DNA from: an uncultured Dysosmobacter sp.
GTDB lineage: Bacteria; Bacillota; Clostridia; Oscillospirales; Oscillospiraceae
DNA length: 64,000 bases
Direction of reading: 5' to 3'
Assembly: GCF_947631165.1 (NCBI RefSeq)
Contig: NZ_CANRKH010000011.1
Location: forward strand, 1 to 64,000
A program made the position numbers and the translations under genes. This document shows positions 33,478-41,887 of this stretch, one piece after another. The notes below the pieces were generated by a model. The model had not been told where the DNA came from and ran no database searches. It saw only the letters and a list, made by a program, of their open reading frames with translations. How positions within the stretch are numbered: the stretch's first letter is position 1; each line of letters begins with the position of its first letter.

Positions 33478-34863
33478 TTACCGTCTCCGGCGGCCCCGAT
33501 AATTGCTCCGGCTGCTGCGGCCCACGCTGCGGCCGTAGCGGTAGCGCCGGCGGCTGAACAGCAGCTTCCAGACCAGGAAGGCCAGGAGCAGTACTGCCAG
33601 TACCACCAGGGCGACCCGGACGCTGGTCTTGGCGAAGAACAGCTTCACATCCCGCCAGAAGGTCAGCAGCTTGCTGGCTTCCACATCGTTGGCGGCCAGC
33701 AGGTCCACGGTGGCGTAGACCGTGTCGTTATAGCTCAGCTCCAGGGTCCCCAGCTTCTGGCCCGCCGTGACAGGAGCTTCCACCGTCTCCTGGTCCAGCG
33801 TGACCTTTTGGCTCAGATTCTCCGGCGAGAGGACCCGGGGCATCAGCACTTCCTTTTCCCCGGCGGTCTCCGCCAGTACATGGTCGATCTTGGAGAGGGA
33901 CACCGGCACCTCCTGCACGGCCACGCCCTTCTCTATCACAGTCTGGTAGGAAAAGCTGTCGAAGGCCCAGTTGAAGAGCAGATTGGTGTCGTAAAAGCTG
34001 TATGTCCGGATCTCGTTGTTCTCCAGCGTGACCCGGTCGCCGCCCAGCACCACGCTGATGAAGCTGAGGCTGCCCCGGGTCGCGGAGGATACCAGGCAGT
34101 GGCCCGCCTCACTGGTGGAGCCGGTCTTGATGCCGTGGGCGTCGCTGTTGAGATAGCCCCGGGAATACCAGGAGCCGATGAGGTAGTTGGTGGTGTGGAG
34201 CGTCCGGGCCTCACTGAGATTGGTGGCGGGGATGGTGGCGGTAGCGGTGTCGCACAAGCTCATAAAGACGTCGTGTTTCATGGCCTCCCGGACGATGAGG
34301 TACAGGTCCCAGGCGGAGGTGTAGTGCTGGCTGTCGTGCAGGCCGGTGGTATTGACGAAGTGGGTGTTGACGCAGCCCAGCAGGGCGGCCTTCTCGTTCA
34401 TGGCGTCCACAAAGGCGGCCACGGAGCCGGAGACCGCCTCCGCCAGCACATCGCAGGCCTCATTGGCGGAGACCACCAGCATACAGGTGAGATACTGGGC
34501 CGCCGTCATGGTCTCGCCTTCCTTGATGTTGGCGGTGCTGCCGTCGCTGGACAGGCCGGTGTGCAGGGCGGTGTAGGAGGCGGTCAGGGGCTCGTCCAGG
34601 GACAGCCTGCCCTCATCCACCGCCTCCAGCACCAGCAGGGCGGTCATGATTTTAGTGAGGCTGGCGGGGTACAGCTCCTGATGCTCATTTTTGGCGTAGA
34701 CCGGCAGACCGGTGTTGGCGTCCACCAGCAGCGCCGCTTTGCAGGAGATCTCCGGGTCCTGAGGCAGCTCCGGCGGATCGTCCGCCAGGGCGCAGGGGGC
34801 GGCAAACAGGCTCATGACCAGAGCGGCCAGTAAAAAAACCGATAAAAAGCGTTTTGTTTTCAT
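33478..34863 (-). CDS. D-alanyl-D-alanine carboxypeptidase (DacF/PBP5 type)
   Basis: 461 aa from ATG 34863 (GGGAGA upstream). Signal peptide (about 1-28, cut near ALA-DDP), then an S11 peptidase domain: Ser-Leu-Thr-Lys in LYPASLTKIM, SAN in MLVVSANEA, KTG in HGIKTGSTSEAGHCL. A PBP5-like C-terminal beta domain follows, then an unusual true membrane segment (about 418-440) and a basic Arg/Tyr/Ser-rich tail. Trims the terminal D-Ala from peptidoglycan stem peptides. Vegetative DacA or sporulation DacF role not resolved. Confidence 0.9.
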   Translation of the reverse strand: MKTKRFLSVFLLAALVMSLFAAPCALADDPPELPQDPEISCKAALLVDANTGLPVYAKNEHQELYPASLTKIMTALLVLEAVDEGRLSLDEPLTASYTALHTGLSSDGSTANIKEGETMTAAQYLTCMLVVSANEACDVLAEAVSGSVAAFVDAMNEKAALLGCVNTHFVNTTGLHDSQHYTSAWDLYLIVREAMKHDVFMSLCDTATATIPATNLSEARTLHTTNYLIGSWYSRGYLNSDAHGIKTGSTSEAGHCLVSSATRGSLSFISVVLGGDRVTLENNEIRTYSFYDTNLLFNWAFDSFSYQTVIEKGVAVQEVPVSLSKIDHVLAETAGEKEVLMPRVLSPENLSQKVTLDQETVEAPVTAGQKLGTLELSYNDTVYATVDLLAANDVEASKLLTFWRDVKLFFAKTSVRVALVVLAVLLLAFLVWKLLFSRRRYRYGRSVGRSSRSNYRGRRRR

Positions 34864-34882
34864 GTTCTTCTCCCGCAATCTA

Positions 34883-34891
34883 TGCTATAAT
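34883..34891 (+). promoter_or_regulatory. Extended -10 promoter for the comEA-like operon
   Basis: TGCTATAAT: a perfect TATAAT (34886-34891) with the extended -10 TGn; no good -35 box. 90 bp before the helix-hairpin-helix gene. Confidence 0.5.
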
Positions 34892-34980
34892 GGTAAAACA
34901 ATGGAGTGTGTCCATGTCAAAATGCGTGGTGTTTCGACAATTATCTATTAGTATATCAAAAAAACCATGGGAGTTCAACC

Positions 34981-35361
34981 ATGAACGAGAAGGGAAAAAT
35001 CGCTAAAATCGAATGGCTTCTTTTGGCGTCGACGGCGCTGTTTTTGTGTATTCTGATGGCGCTGTATTTCCGCGACCGGGCGGCCATGGAGCGCGGGGCG
35101 GTGGAGACCGACGTTCAGGTGCCCCAGGAGGAGCTGGTGCCGAAGCCGCTGCCGCCGGTGGACCTGAACACCGCCACAGCAGAGGAGCTGACAGCTCTGC
35201 CGGGCATCGGTGAGGAGCTGGCCGGGCGCATCGTGGCATATCGGGAGGAGCACGGACCCTTTGAAACGCCGGAGGAGATCATGAACGTCTCCGGCATCGG
35301 CGAGAGCAAATTCGCCGACTTGAAAGAGCATATCACAGTGAATGGAGAAGAGACGTCATGA
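34981..35361 (+). CDS. ComEA-like helix-hairpin-helix protein
   Basis: 126 aa from ATG 34981 (GGGAG upstream). One membrane segment (about 13-32) followed by a short linker and a C-terminal ComEA-type domain with two helix-hairpin-helix motifs: LNTATAEELTALPGIGEELA and VSGIGESKFADL. ComEA binds DNA outside the membrane during uptake in competent bacteria; no other competence gene is in the window. The stop overlaps the response-regulator ATG by 4 bp. Confidence 0.8.
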   Translation: MNEKGKIAKIEWLLLASTALFLCILMALYFRDRAAMERGAVETDVQVPQEELVPKPLPPVDLNTATAEELTALPGIGEELAGRIVAYREEHGPFETPEEIMNVSGIGESKFADLKEHITVNGEETS

Positions 35362-36035
35362 AGATCCTGGTGGTGGACGATGAGCGGACCCTGGTGAAGG
35401 GGATGAAATTCAACCTGGAAAACGAAGGCTACCAGGTGGAATGCGCCTATGACGGCGCGGCGGCGGTGGAGCTGGCCCGGAACGAGAAATTCGACCTGCT
35501 GATTTTGGATGTGATGATGCCGGAGCTGGATGGACTGGAGGCGTGCATGCGCATTCGGGAGTTTTCCAACGTCCCCATCATCATGCTGACCGCCAAAAGC
35601 GAGGACGCGGACAAGCTGATGGGCTTTGAGTGCGGCGCCGACGACTATCTGACCAAGCCCTTCAACATCCTGGAGCTGAAGGCCCGGGTCCGGGCGCTGC
35701 TGCGGCGGGCCGCGGGGGTCCAGCGGAGCCAGGGCAGTCTGCTGACGGTGGGGGACCTGACCCTGAACACCGAGGAGCGGGTCGCCGTCCGGGATGGGAA
35801 AACGGTGGACCTGACCGCCAAGGAATACGACCTGATCGAGCTGCTGATGCGGAATCCCCGGCGGGTGTACAGCCGGGAAAATCTGATGAACGTGGTGTGG
35901 GGCTATTCCTACGGCGGGGATTACCGCACGGTGGACGTCCATATCCGCCGCCTGCGGGAGAAGCTGGAAAAAAATCCGGCGGAGCCGGACCACATCATGA
36001 CCAAGTGGGGAGTGGGGTACTATTTTAAAGGATAG
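35358..36035 (+). CDS. OmpR/PhoB family response regulator
   Basis: 225 aa. Receiver domain: acidic pocket VVDDE near residue 6, phospho-acceptor Asp in LLILDVMMPELDG near 51, Thr in IIMLTAKSE, Lys in YLTKPF. C-terminal winged helix with TAKEYDLIELLM, RVYSRENLMNVVWGY and RTVDVHIRRLREKL. Pairs with the kinase encoded immediately downstream; targets unknown. Part of a four-gene overlapping operon. Confidence 0.93.
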   Translation: MKILVVDDERTLVKGMKFNLENEGYQVECAYDGAAAVELARNEKFDLLILDVMMPELDGLEACMRIREFSNVPIIMLTAKSEDADKLMGFECGADDYLTKPFNILELKARVRALLRRAAGVQRSQGSLLTVGDLTLNTEERVAVRDGKTVDLTAKEYDLIELLMRNPRRVYSRENLMNVVWGYSYGGDYRTVDVHIRRLREKLEKNPAEPDHIMTKWGVGYYFKG

Positions 36036-36099
36036 GCAGAGGATCTGGAGCAGTCTCCGCGTCAAGTTCGGCCTGAGCTACATCAGCATCATCGCGGCG

Positions 36100-37446
36100 G
36101 TGCTGGTTCTGCTGAACACCTATCCGCTGCTGGTGTCGGAGGACATGGTGTTCCACTCCAAGGTGACGACGATGCAGAGCAACGTCTCCGTGATGGTGTA
36201 TTCCCTGTCAGGATTGGACAGGCTGAATGAGGAGAACGTGGCGGCGGCCATGGCGGTGGTGGAGGAGACCGGCCTGTCCCGCATCCTGGTGACGGACGCA
36301 GAGGGAAAGGTCTTGTACGACACCCGGGAGACCGGCAGCACCGTGGGCAAATATGTGTTTTTTTCCGAGATCGTGTCGGCCCTGATGGGCAACGATGCCT
36401 CCTCCTGCGTCTATCGGAGCGGGGCCTTCCGCAGCCGCGCGTCCTCGCCGGTGCTGTATCAGAACCGGATCATCGGGGCGGTATACGCCTATGAATACGA
36501 CACGGCCCAGGCGGCCCTTCTGGAGGGCCTGCAGGTCAATCTGCTGAAGCTGTCCGCCGTCATCGGGGCGGTGGTGCTGGGATTGAGCCTGCTGCTGTCC
36601 ATGGCCTTGACCCGGAAGATCAGCCGCCTTCTGACGGCCATCCGCCGGGTGCGGGAGGGCGCATACAGCCACCGGGCGCGGATCGGAGGACACGACGAGA
36701 TCGCCCAGATCGGCCAGGAGTTCAACAGCCTGACGGACCGGCTCCAGACCACGGAGGATCTCCGCCGCCGCTTCGTGTCTGACGCCTCCCACGAGCTGAA
36801 AACGCCGCTGGCGGCCATCCGGCTGCTGACGGACTCCATTTTGCAGACCGACAACATCGACCCCGCTACGACCCGGGAGTTCGTGGCGGACATCGGACGG
36901 GAGGCCGAGCGGCTGACCCGCATCTCCGAGGACCTGCTGCGGCTGACCCGGCTGGACAGCGGTGTGCTGGACCCGGCCACGGCGGTGGAGGTGCTTCCGG
37001 TGCTGGAGCAGGTGATGCGGATGATGAGCCTGGTGGCGCAGGAGAAGAACGTGGATCTGACCTATGACGCGGCGGAGGGCTGCGTGGTCCAGGCGACCCG
37101 GGACGAGATCCACCAGGTCATCTACAATCTGGTGGACAATGCGGTGAAATACTCCGCCGGCGGTGCGGTGCAGGTCTCCCTTGGAACAGAGGGGGCGTGG
37201 GTGGCCCTGTCTGTGGCGGATAACGGTCCCGGCATCCCGGAGGAGGATCTGAGCCGTATTTTCGAGCGGTTCTACCGAGTCGACAAGGCCCGCTCCCGGG
37301 CCGCCGGAGGAACGGGCCTGGGATTGTCCATCGTCAGCGACACGGTGCGCCGCCGGGGCGGCACGGTGGAGGCGGTCAACCGGCCCCAGGGGGGCGCGGT
37401 GTTCACCGCCCGCTGGCCCCGGATGGAGGGAGGGGCGGCCCTATGA
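36100..37446 (+). CDS. PhoR-like sensor histidine kinase (true start probably further upstream)
   Basis: 448 aa from GTG 36100, the first ATG, GTG or TTG in frame, but this cuts the first membrane helix in half. The frame is open back past 36001 and reads KFGLSYISIIAAVLVLLN across 36064-36117, so translation likely begins upstream, inside the end of the response-regulator gene, at a rare codon such as ATT 36022. Domains: membrane helix, extracytoplasmic sensor of about 140 residues, second helix (about 148-168), HAMP, HisKA with SDASHELKTPL, and HATPase_c with DNAVKYS, DNGPGIPEEDL and GTGLGLSIV. Overlaps the GerMN gene by 4 bp. Confidence 0.88.
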   Translation: MLVLLNTYPLLVSEDMVFHSKVTTMQSNVSVMVYSLSGLDRLNEENVAAAMAVVEETGLSRILVTDAEGKVLYDTRETGSTVGKYVFFSEIVSALMGNDASSCVYRSGAFRSRASSPVLYQNRIIGAVYAYEYDTAQAALLEGLQVNLLKLSAVIGAVVLGLSLLLSMALTRKISRLLTAIRRVREGAYSHRARIGGHDEIAQIGQEFNSLTDRLQTTEDLRRRFVSDASHELKTPLAAIRLLTDSILQTDNIDPATTREFVADIGREAERLTRISEDLLRLTRLDSGVLDPATAVEVLPVLEQVMRMMSLVAQEKNVDLTYDAAEGCVVQATRDEIHQVIYNLVDNAVKYSAGGAVQVSLGTEGAWVALSVADNGPGIPEEDLSRIFERFYRVDKARSRAAGGTGLGLSIVSDTVRRRGGTVEAVNRPQGGAVFTARWPRMEGGAAL

Positions 37447-38360
37447 GACGATGTGCGGCGCTCCTTCTGTTCCTCCTGCTGCTGGCGGGATGTGCCGCCG
37501 CTGAAGCGGAGCGGGAGCAGGGAACTGCCTATAAGCTGTATTTTCTGGAGACCGACCTGCGGCAGGCCGCCGGAGGCGGCGCACTGCGGGAGGAGACCGT
37601 TTACCTGCAGAATATGGAGGAGGCGGGAACGGTCCAGGTCGCGGAGGCACTGTTGGAGGCGCTGCTGGAGGGACCGGGGAGCGAGGACCTGGAGAGTGCC
37701 ATCCCGGCGGGGACCAGCCTGCTGTCTTTGAAGATGGAGGGCAGCCAGGCGCTGGTGGACTTCTCGGCATCGTACAGCGCCCTGTCCGGCGTGTCGCTGA
37801 CTCTGGCGGATTACGCCGTGACCCTGACGCTGACCCAGCTGCCGGAGATCGCCCGGGTCGGGATCACCGTCCGGGGACAGGAGCTGGCCTATCGGGACAA
37901 GCAGATCTTTTCCGCCCGGGATGTGCTGCTGGCGCCGCAGGGCGACGTGGTCAGTACTGTGCCAGTTACGCTGTATTTCCTGGACGAGGACGGATATTTG
38001 ATAGGCGAGGAACGGATGCTGTCCCTGTACGAGGGCGACACCCAGGTCAGCGCCGTGGCCCAGGCTTTGGAGAACGGGCCGGAGAGCAAGAACCTGATCC
38101 CGGCGCAGCCGGAGGGCTTCCGGGTGAAGTCCGTGTGGCTGGAGGAGGATGTGTGCTATGTCAACCTGTCCTCCGCCCTGTGTGAGGAGCTGCCGCCGGA
38201 GGAGGCGGATCTGGCCACGGCGCTGGAGGCCCTGGCGCGGTCCCTGTGCTCTCTGGAGAGCGTCAGCGAGACCCAGTTCCTGGTGGACGGCGTGTTTGCC
38301 AGCCATTATGGCGGTATCGACGTGGCGGAGCCGTATCAATACGGCGAATACAGTGCATGA
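37443..38360 (+). CDS. Lipoprotein with two GerMN domains
   Basis: 305 aa. Signal peptide with lipobox LLAGC, so Cys17 is the predicted lipidation site. Two GerMN repeats: about 32-155 (YKLYFLETDLRQ..., ALVDFSASYSAL) and about 172-290 (VTLYFLDEDGYLIGEE..., CYVNLSSALCEEL). GerM acts in sporulation and germination in B. subtilis; in actinobacteria the GerMN lipoprotein LpqB is encoded after the MtrA-MtrB two-component pair. Here too it directly follows a regulator and kinase, with a 4-bp overlap, suggesting it modulates the kinase sensor domain. Confidence 0.85.
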   Translation: MRRCAALLLFLLLLAGCAAAEAEREQGTAYKLYFLETDLRQAAGGGALREETVYLQNMEEAGTVQVAEALLEALLEGPGSEDLESAIPAGTSLLSLKMEGSQALVDFSASYSALSGVSLTLADYAVTLTLTQLPEIARVGITVRGQELAYRDKQIFSARDVLLAPQGDVVSTVPVTLYFLDEDGYLIGEERMLSLYEGDTQVSAVAQALENGPESKNLIPAQPEGFRVKSVWLEEDVCYVNLSSALCEELPPEEADLATALEALARSLCSLESVSETQFLVDGVFASHYGGIDVAEPYQYGEYSA

Positions 38361-38396
38361 TAACGGCGCGGGGCATCTGCCCCGCGCTGCTGCCGT

Positions 38397-38915
38397 CTAT
38401 CCGAAGAACAGCCGCACCGCCAGGGCAGAGGCCAAAAAACCCGTCAGGTCTGCTGCCAGGGCGGCGGGAATGGTGTGGCGGGTCCGGTGGATGCCCGCCG
38501 AGCCGAAGTAGACGGCGATGGTATAGAAGGTGGTCTCAGTGCTGCCCAGCATCACGGCAGCCACCCGGCCCACGTAGCTGTCAGGTCCGTGGGTCATCAT
38601 CAGGTCGCTGGCCACCGCCAGCGCGCCGCTGCCGGACACAGGCCGGATCAGCATCAGCGGCGTGGTCTCCGGCGGCACACCCAGGGCTTCCAGCACCGGC
38701 GCGCACAGGCCGGACAGCCACTCCATGGCCCCAGAGGCCCGGAACATGCTCACCGCGGTCAGCAGCCCCACCAGGGCGGGAATGATCCGCAGAAGGACTG
38801 TCAGTCCCTCCTCCGCGCCGTGAGTCAGGGCGCTGTATACGTCCACACGGCGGCCCATGCCGTACACAGCCACGGCGGAGAGCAGCAGGGGAATCACTAG
38901 AGAGCTGAGATTCAC
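38397..38915 (-). CDS. spmB: Spore maturation protein B
   Basis: 172 aa from GTG 38915 (GGAAGGAGG upstream), overlapping the spmA TGA. Nucleoside-recognition/gate domain with about five membrane segments; conserved LMLIRPVSGSGAL and MLGSTETTFYTIAVYFG match SpmB. With SpmA it is needed for spore core dehydration and heat resistance in B. subtilis and C. perfringens. Confidence 0.93.
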   Translation of the reverse strand: MNLSSLVIPLLLSAVAVYGMGRRVDVYSALTHGAEEGLTVLLRIIPALVGLLTAVSMFRASGAMEWLSGLCAPVLEALGVPPETTPLMLIRPVSGSGALAVASDLMMTHGPDSYVGRVAAVMLGSTETTFYTIAVYFGSAGIHRTRHTIPAALAADLTGFLASALAVRLFFG

Positions 38916-39496
38916 CGCCGCCTCCTTCCCACCCGGGCCAGGAGTTGGGCCGTCATCAGTCCGGCCGCCACCGACAGCACCGAGGACAGCCACACCGCCG
39001 GGAGGATATCGAAGGGGGTCTTGCATCCGGCGGCGGCCCGGACTGAGGCGATGGTGGCGGGCAGCAATTGGATGGAGGCGGTGTTCAGCACCACCAGCAG
39101 GCACAGCTCATCGCTGGCTGTACCGCCGCAGCCCCTGGCCATCCGACGAGCGGCCTGGATGCCCAGGGGGGTGGCGGCATTGCCCAGCCCCAGCAGGTTG
39201 GCGGAGACGTTGGCGGAGACGGCGGCCAGCGTCTCCGGGTCCCGGCAGGCGTTGGGCAGCAGCCGCCGCAGGATCGGGCGGAAGGCCCTGGCCAGTCCGC
39301 CGGACAGGCCGCAGACCCGCATGATCTCCATCACACCGCTCCAAAGACACAGGATCCCCGCCATGGAAACGCTCAAGTCAATGGCGGAGCGTGCGCCGTC
39401 CAGGGCGGCATTCGCCACCGCGTCCAGATTTCCGGTAAGGAGGCCAAACACCAAAGAGAGCACCACCATCCCGGTCCAGACCCATGCCATCGCCAT
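38912..39496 (-). CDS. spmA: Spore maturation protein A
   Basis: 194 aa; GGAGG 8 bases before ATG 39496. Membrane protein with the gate domain pattern: MAGILCLWSGVMEIM, ANLLGLGNAATPLGIQA, LLVVLNTASIQLLP. Forms the spmA-spmB operon, the stop overlapping the spmB start. Required for spore core dehydration. Confidence 0.93.
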   Translation of the reverse strand: MAMAWVWTGMVVLSLVFGLLTGNLDAVANAALDGARSAIDLSVSMAGILCLWSGVMEIMRVCGLSGGLARAFRPILRRLLPNACRDPETLAAVSANVSANLLGLGNAATPLGIQAARRMARGCGGTASDELCLLVVLNTASIQLLPATIASVRAAAGCKTPFDILPAVWLSSVLSVAAGLMTAQLLARVGRRRR

Positions 39497-39554
39497 ATCT
39501 GCCGCCTCCTTTTGAACGAATTGTAAACTATGCTAAAAAATTTGCAGATTTTGA

Positions 39555-39584
39555 TTGACAAATTATGACATAATGTGATATTGT
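39555..39584 (+). promoter_or_regulatory. Promoter with internal inverted repeat before abrB-like gene
   Basis: Perfect TTGACA (39555-39560), 18-bp spacer, TATTGT (39579-39584). TGACA near -35 and TGTCA over -10 form an inverted repeat (39556-39586) that could be an operator. Confidence 0.7.
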
Positions 39585-39629
39585 CAGTTTCACTGAAAAG
39601 TGGGAATTTAGCGGAAAAGGAGAAATCGT

Positions 39630-39872
39630 ATGAAATCGACGGGTATTGTGAGAAAGGTGGATGAACTGGGCCGGATTGTGCTTCCTATCGAGATGCGCCG
39701 CACCCTGGACATCGCGGAGAAGGACGCACTGGAAATCTATGTGGAAGGCTCGTCTGTCATTCTGAAAAAATACAAGCCCAGCTGTATTTTCTGTGACAGC
39801 AGCAAAGACATCACGGTTTTCAAAGGCAAGAACGTCTGCCCCAAGTGCTTGAAGGAACTGAAGAGCCTGTGA
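39630..39872 (+). CDS. AbrB/SpoVT-type transcriptional regulator with zinc-ribbon-like tail
   Basis: 80 aa. N-terminal AbrB swapped-hairpin domain: GIVRKVDELGRIVLPIEMRR. The C-terminal 30 residues carry CIFC and CPKC pairs (about residues 51-54 and 71-74), a probable zinc knuckle seen in clostridial AbrB relatives. Transition-state type DNA-binding regulator; targets unknown. Single gene with own promoter and terminator. Confidence 0.9.
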   Translation: MKSTGIVRKVDELGRIVLPIEMRRTLDIAEKDALEIYVEGSSVILKKYKPSCIFCDSSKDITVFKGKNVCPKCLKELKSL

Positions 39873-39896
39873 GCGCTGCCACGCTCGCAACAAAGC

Positions 39897-39938
39897 GGAA
39901 CGCCCCCGCGGTCTGGTGGACCACGGAGGCGTTTTTCG
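39897..39938 (+). terminator. Terminator after abrB-like gene
   Basis: AACGCC (39899-39904) with GGCGTT (39928-39933) closing an inner CCGCGGT/ACCACGG-like stem; TTTTT follows. Confidence 0.75.
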
Positions 39939-39949
39939 TATGCCTGTCA

Positions 39950-40118
39950 TACTGTTTCCTGATAAAAAACTTTAAAAAAGTTTTTTGCGGCGCATCGCGC
40001 CGCCGCGCCTACGTCGCGCGGGAAAAGTATGGACTTTCATCACAGGCGGTTTCGCCGCCGGGGCCGCATAAGCGGCCCCAATAAAACAATTTCATTGTTT
40101 TATGAGTGATTATTAGTA
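39950..40118. mobile_element. TAC...GTA mosaic element, long form (family 1, copy E)
   Basis: 169 bp flanked by TCA on both sides (39947-39949 and 40119-40121). The right TCA is the TGA stop codon of rsmI on the minus strand. Hairpins: AAAAAACTTT/AAAGTTTTTT, GCGGCGCATCGCGCCGC, GGCGGTTTCGCCGCC, GGGGCCGC/GCGGCCCC, ATAAAACAA/TTGTTTTAT, with the GGAAAAGTATGGAC core. Confidence 0.87.
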
Positions 40119-40949
40119 TCACCGCTCCAGTGCGGCGGCGTACAGCTCGTTTTTGGAAAGGCCGGTGTGCTGGGCCACCTCCTTGGCGGCGTCCTTCAGG
40201 CGGAGGCCCTGTTCCTTCAGCGCCAGCACCTGGGCCACGCCGTCCTCCAGTGTGACGGCGGCTTCCGTGCTGGGGGCGGCGCCGGCCACCACCAGCACAT
40301 ACTCGCCCTTGGGAGCGTTTTCGGCATAATAGGCCGCGGCCTCTCCCAGCGTGCAGCGGCGGGTCTCCTCGTGGAGCTTGGTCAGCTCCCGGCACAGGGC
40401 AACCCGCCGGTCCGGCCCGAAGGCGGCGGAGAGGTCCTCCAGCGTGGTCCGCAGCTTGTGAGGGGCCTCGTGGAAGATCATGGTCCGCTGTTCGTTTTTC
40501 AGGCTGTCCAGATGCTCCCGGCGGCTCTTTTTGTTGACGGTCAGAAAGCCCTCGAAGGTGAACCGCCCGGTGGGCAGTCCGCTGACGGCCAGGGCGTTCA
40601 CCGCGGCACAGCAGCCGGGGATGGACAGCACCTCCACACCGTTTTCGGCGCACAGCCGCACCAGGTCCTCGCCGGGGTCGGAGATGGCGGGCGTCCCGGC
40701 GTCGGTCACCAGGGCGCAGGACTCCCCCGCCAGCAGCCGGGCCAGGATGGCCTGCCCTGCGGTGATGTGGTTGTGCTCGTGATAGCTGACCAGGGGCCTT
40801 TTGATGGCGAAGTGATTCAGCAGCTTTACGGATACCCGGGTGTCCTCCGCCGCGATGAAATCCACGGTCTCCAGCGTCTCCACCGCCCGGGGAGAGAAGT
40901 CCCCCAGGTTACCGATGGGAGTGGCGACCAGATACAGCGTGCCGCTCAT
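40119..40949 (-). CDS. rsmI: 16S rRNA (cytidine(1402)-2'-O)-methyltransferase
   Basis: 276 aa from ATG 40949 (GAGGA upstream). The reading frame stays open into the upstream gene, but the family starts at GTLYLVATPIGNLGDFSPRA. Motifs: AAEDTRVSVKLLNHF, LVTDAGTPAISDPG and SIPGCCAAVNAL. Uses SAM to methylate the ribose of C1402, complementing RsmH. ATG overlaps the stop of the upstream methyltransferase. Its own TGA stop is the target triplet of a mosaic element. Confidence 0.95.
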   Translation of the reverse strand: MSGTLYLVATPIGNLGDFSPRAVETLETVDFIAAEDTRVSVKLLNHFAIKRPLVSYHEHNHITAGQAILARLLAGESCALVTDAGTPAISDPGEDLVRLCAENGVEVLSIPGCCAAVNALAVSGLPTGRFTFEGFLTVNKKSRREHLDSLKNEQRTMIFHEAPHKLRTTLEDLSAAFGPDRRVALCRELTKLHEETRRCTLGEAAAYYAENAPKGEYVLVVAGAAPSTEAAVTLEDGVAQVLALKEQGLRLKDAAKEVAQHTGLSKNELYAAALER

Positions 40950-41680
40950 GGCGTGTCCTCCTGTTGCCTGAAATAGATGGCGTCCAGCTCCGCCGTGGGG
41001 GAGCCGCCGCTGTTTTGCAGAAGCAGAGGGGCCTCGATGACCAGTCCCGGCTTCCCGCCCCGGCGGGCCTCCAGCAGAAGCAGGGAGGGGGCCGCCCCAG
41101 CGGTCTTGCAGACGAAGCGCAGCCGTTTCGGCTCCATGGCCGCCGCCCGCAGGGCGCAGAGCAGATCGGTCAGCCGCTCCGGCTTGTGGACCAGGCAGAA
41201 GCTGCCGCCCCAGCGGAGCAGGTAGGCCGCCGCGGCACAGACATCCTCCAGGGTGCAGGCCACCTCCGCACGGGCCGTTCGCAGGGCGGCGTCCGCCGCC
41301 CCACGGCCGTTGGCCGTTGGATAATAAGGGGGATTGCATACCACCAGGTCGGAGCTGCCGGTGGGGAAGCGCTCCCTGATCGTACGCAGGTCCAGCGCCC
41401 AAAAGGCCAAGCGGTCCGTCAGGCGGTTTTCCGCGGCGGCTTTTTCTGCCAGCCGCACCGCTTTTTCCTGGATCTCCACACCGGTGACATACAGATCCGG
41501 CTGCCGCTGGAGCAGCAGAAGGCCCAGCAGCCCGGTGCCGCATCCGAGATCGCACACCCGCAGTCCCGGCTTCAGCCGGGGCAGGGAGGAGAGGAGAAAG
41601 GTATCCGTTCCGGGGCGGAACAGGCCGTCGTCATAGACAAAGCGAAAGCCGCCGGGACAAAGGGTCTCCCAGTGTTCCAT
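40946..41680 (-). CDS. tRNA1(Val) (adenine(37)-N6)-methyltransferase-like (TrmN6)
   Basis: 244 aa from ATG 41680 (GGGGAGG upstream). Class I SAM fold with CDLGCGTGLLGLLLL near residue 44 and the N6-adenine motif NPPYYPTANGR near 125. Starts with the LCPGGFRFVYDDGLFRPGTDTFLL stretch of the TrmN6/YfiC family (B. subtilis YabB). Operon with rsmI (4-bp overlap), matching the yabB-rsmI arrangement of Firmicutes. Confidence 0.85.
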   Translation of the reverse strand: MEHWETLCPGGFRFVYDDGLFRPGTDTFLLSSLPRLKPGLRVCDLGCGTGLLGLLLLQRQPDLYVTGVEIQEKAVRLAEKAAAENRLTDRLAFWALDLRTIRERFPTGSSDLVVCNPPYYPTANGRGAADAALRTARAEVACTLEDVCAAAAYLLRWGGSFCLVHKPERLTDLLCALRAAAMEPKRLRFVCKTAGAAPSLLLLEARRGGKPGLVIEAPLLLQNSGGSPTAELDAIYFRQQEDTP

Positions 41681-41714
41681 GCAGGCGCCTCCCCTCTTGT
41701 TTATGATTTTCTCT

Positions 41715-41743
41715 ATTATAAAGGAAAAACCGCCGTCTTGCAA
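41715..41743 (-). promoter_or_regulatory. SigA promoter of trmN6-rsmI operon
   Basis: Minus strand TTGCAA (41738-41743), 17-bp spacer, perfect TATAAT (41715-41720), 34 bp before the start codon. Confidence 0.8.
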
Positions 41744-41784
41744 CGGCAGAAATAGACCCAAGCGGGGAGCCTGAGGCCCGTCTC

Positions 41785-41813
41785 TTGTAAAAATTGCTAA
41801 AATGTGGTATCTT
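41785..41813 (+). promoter_or_regulatory. Promoter of the acyl-ACP thioesterase gene
   Basis: TTGTAA (41785-41790), 17-bp spacer, TATCTT (41808-41813); divergent to the trmN6 promoter. Confidence 0.55.
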
Positions 41814-41887
41814 ATGCATGACCTGGGACGGACATGTTCCGGTGGAGCCGCCGTCCCGGACATAAACGAAAAAAGGAGCAGATCAGC

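Noticed and set aside
40119-41555. rsmI frame continuing upstream as a 478-aa fusion
   Set aside because: The extension lies in another frame of the trmN6-like gene; rsmI has its own ribosome site and normal family start at 40949.
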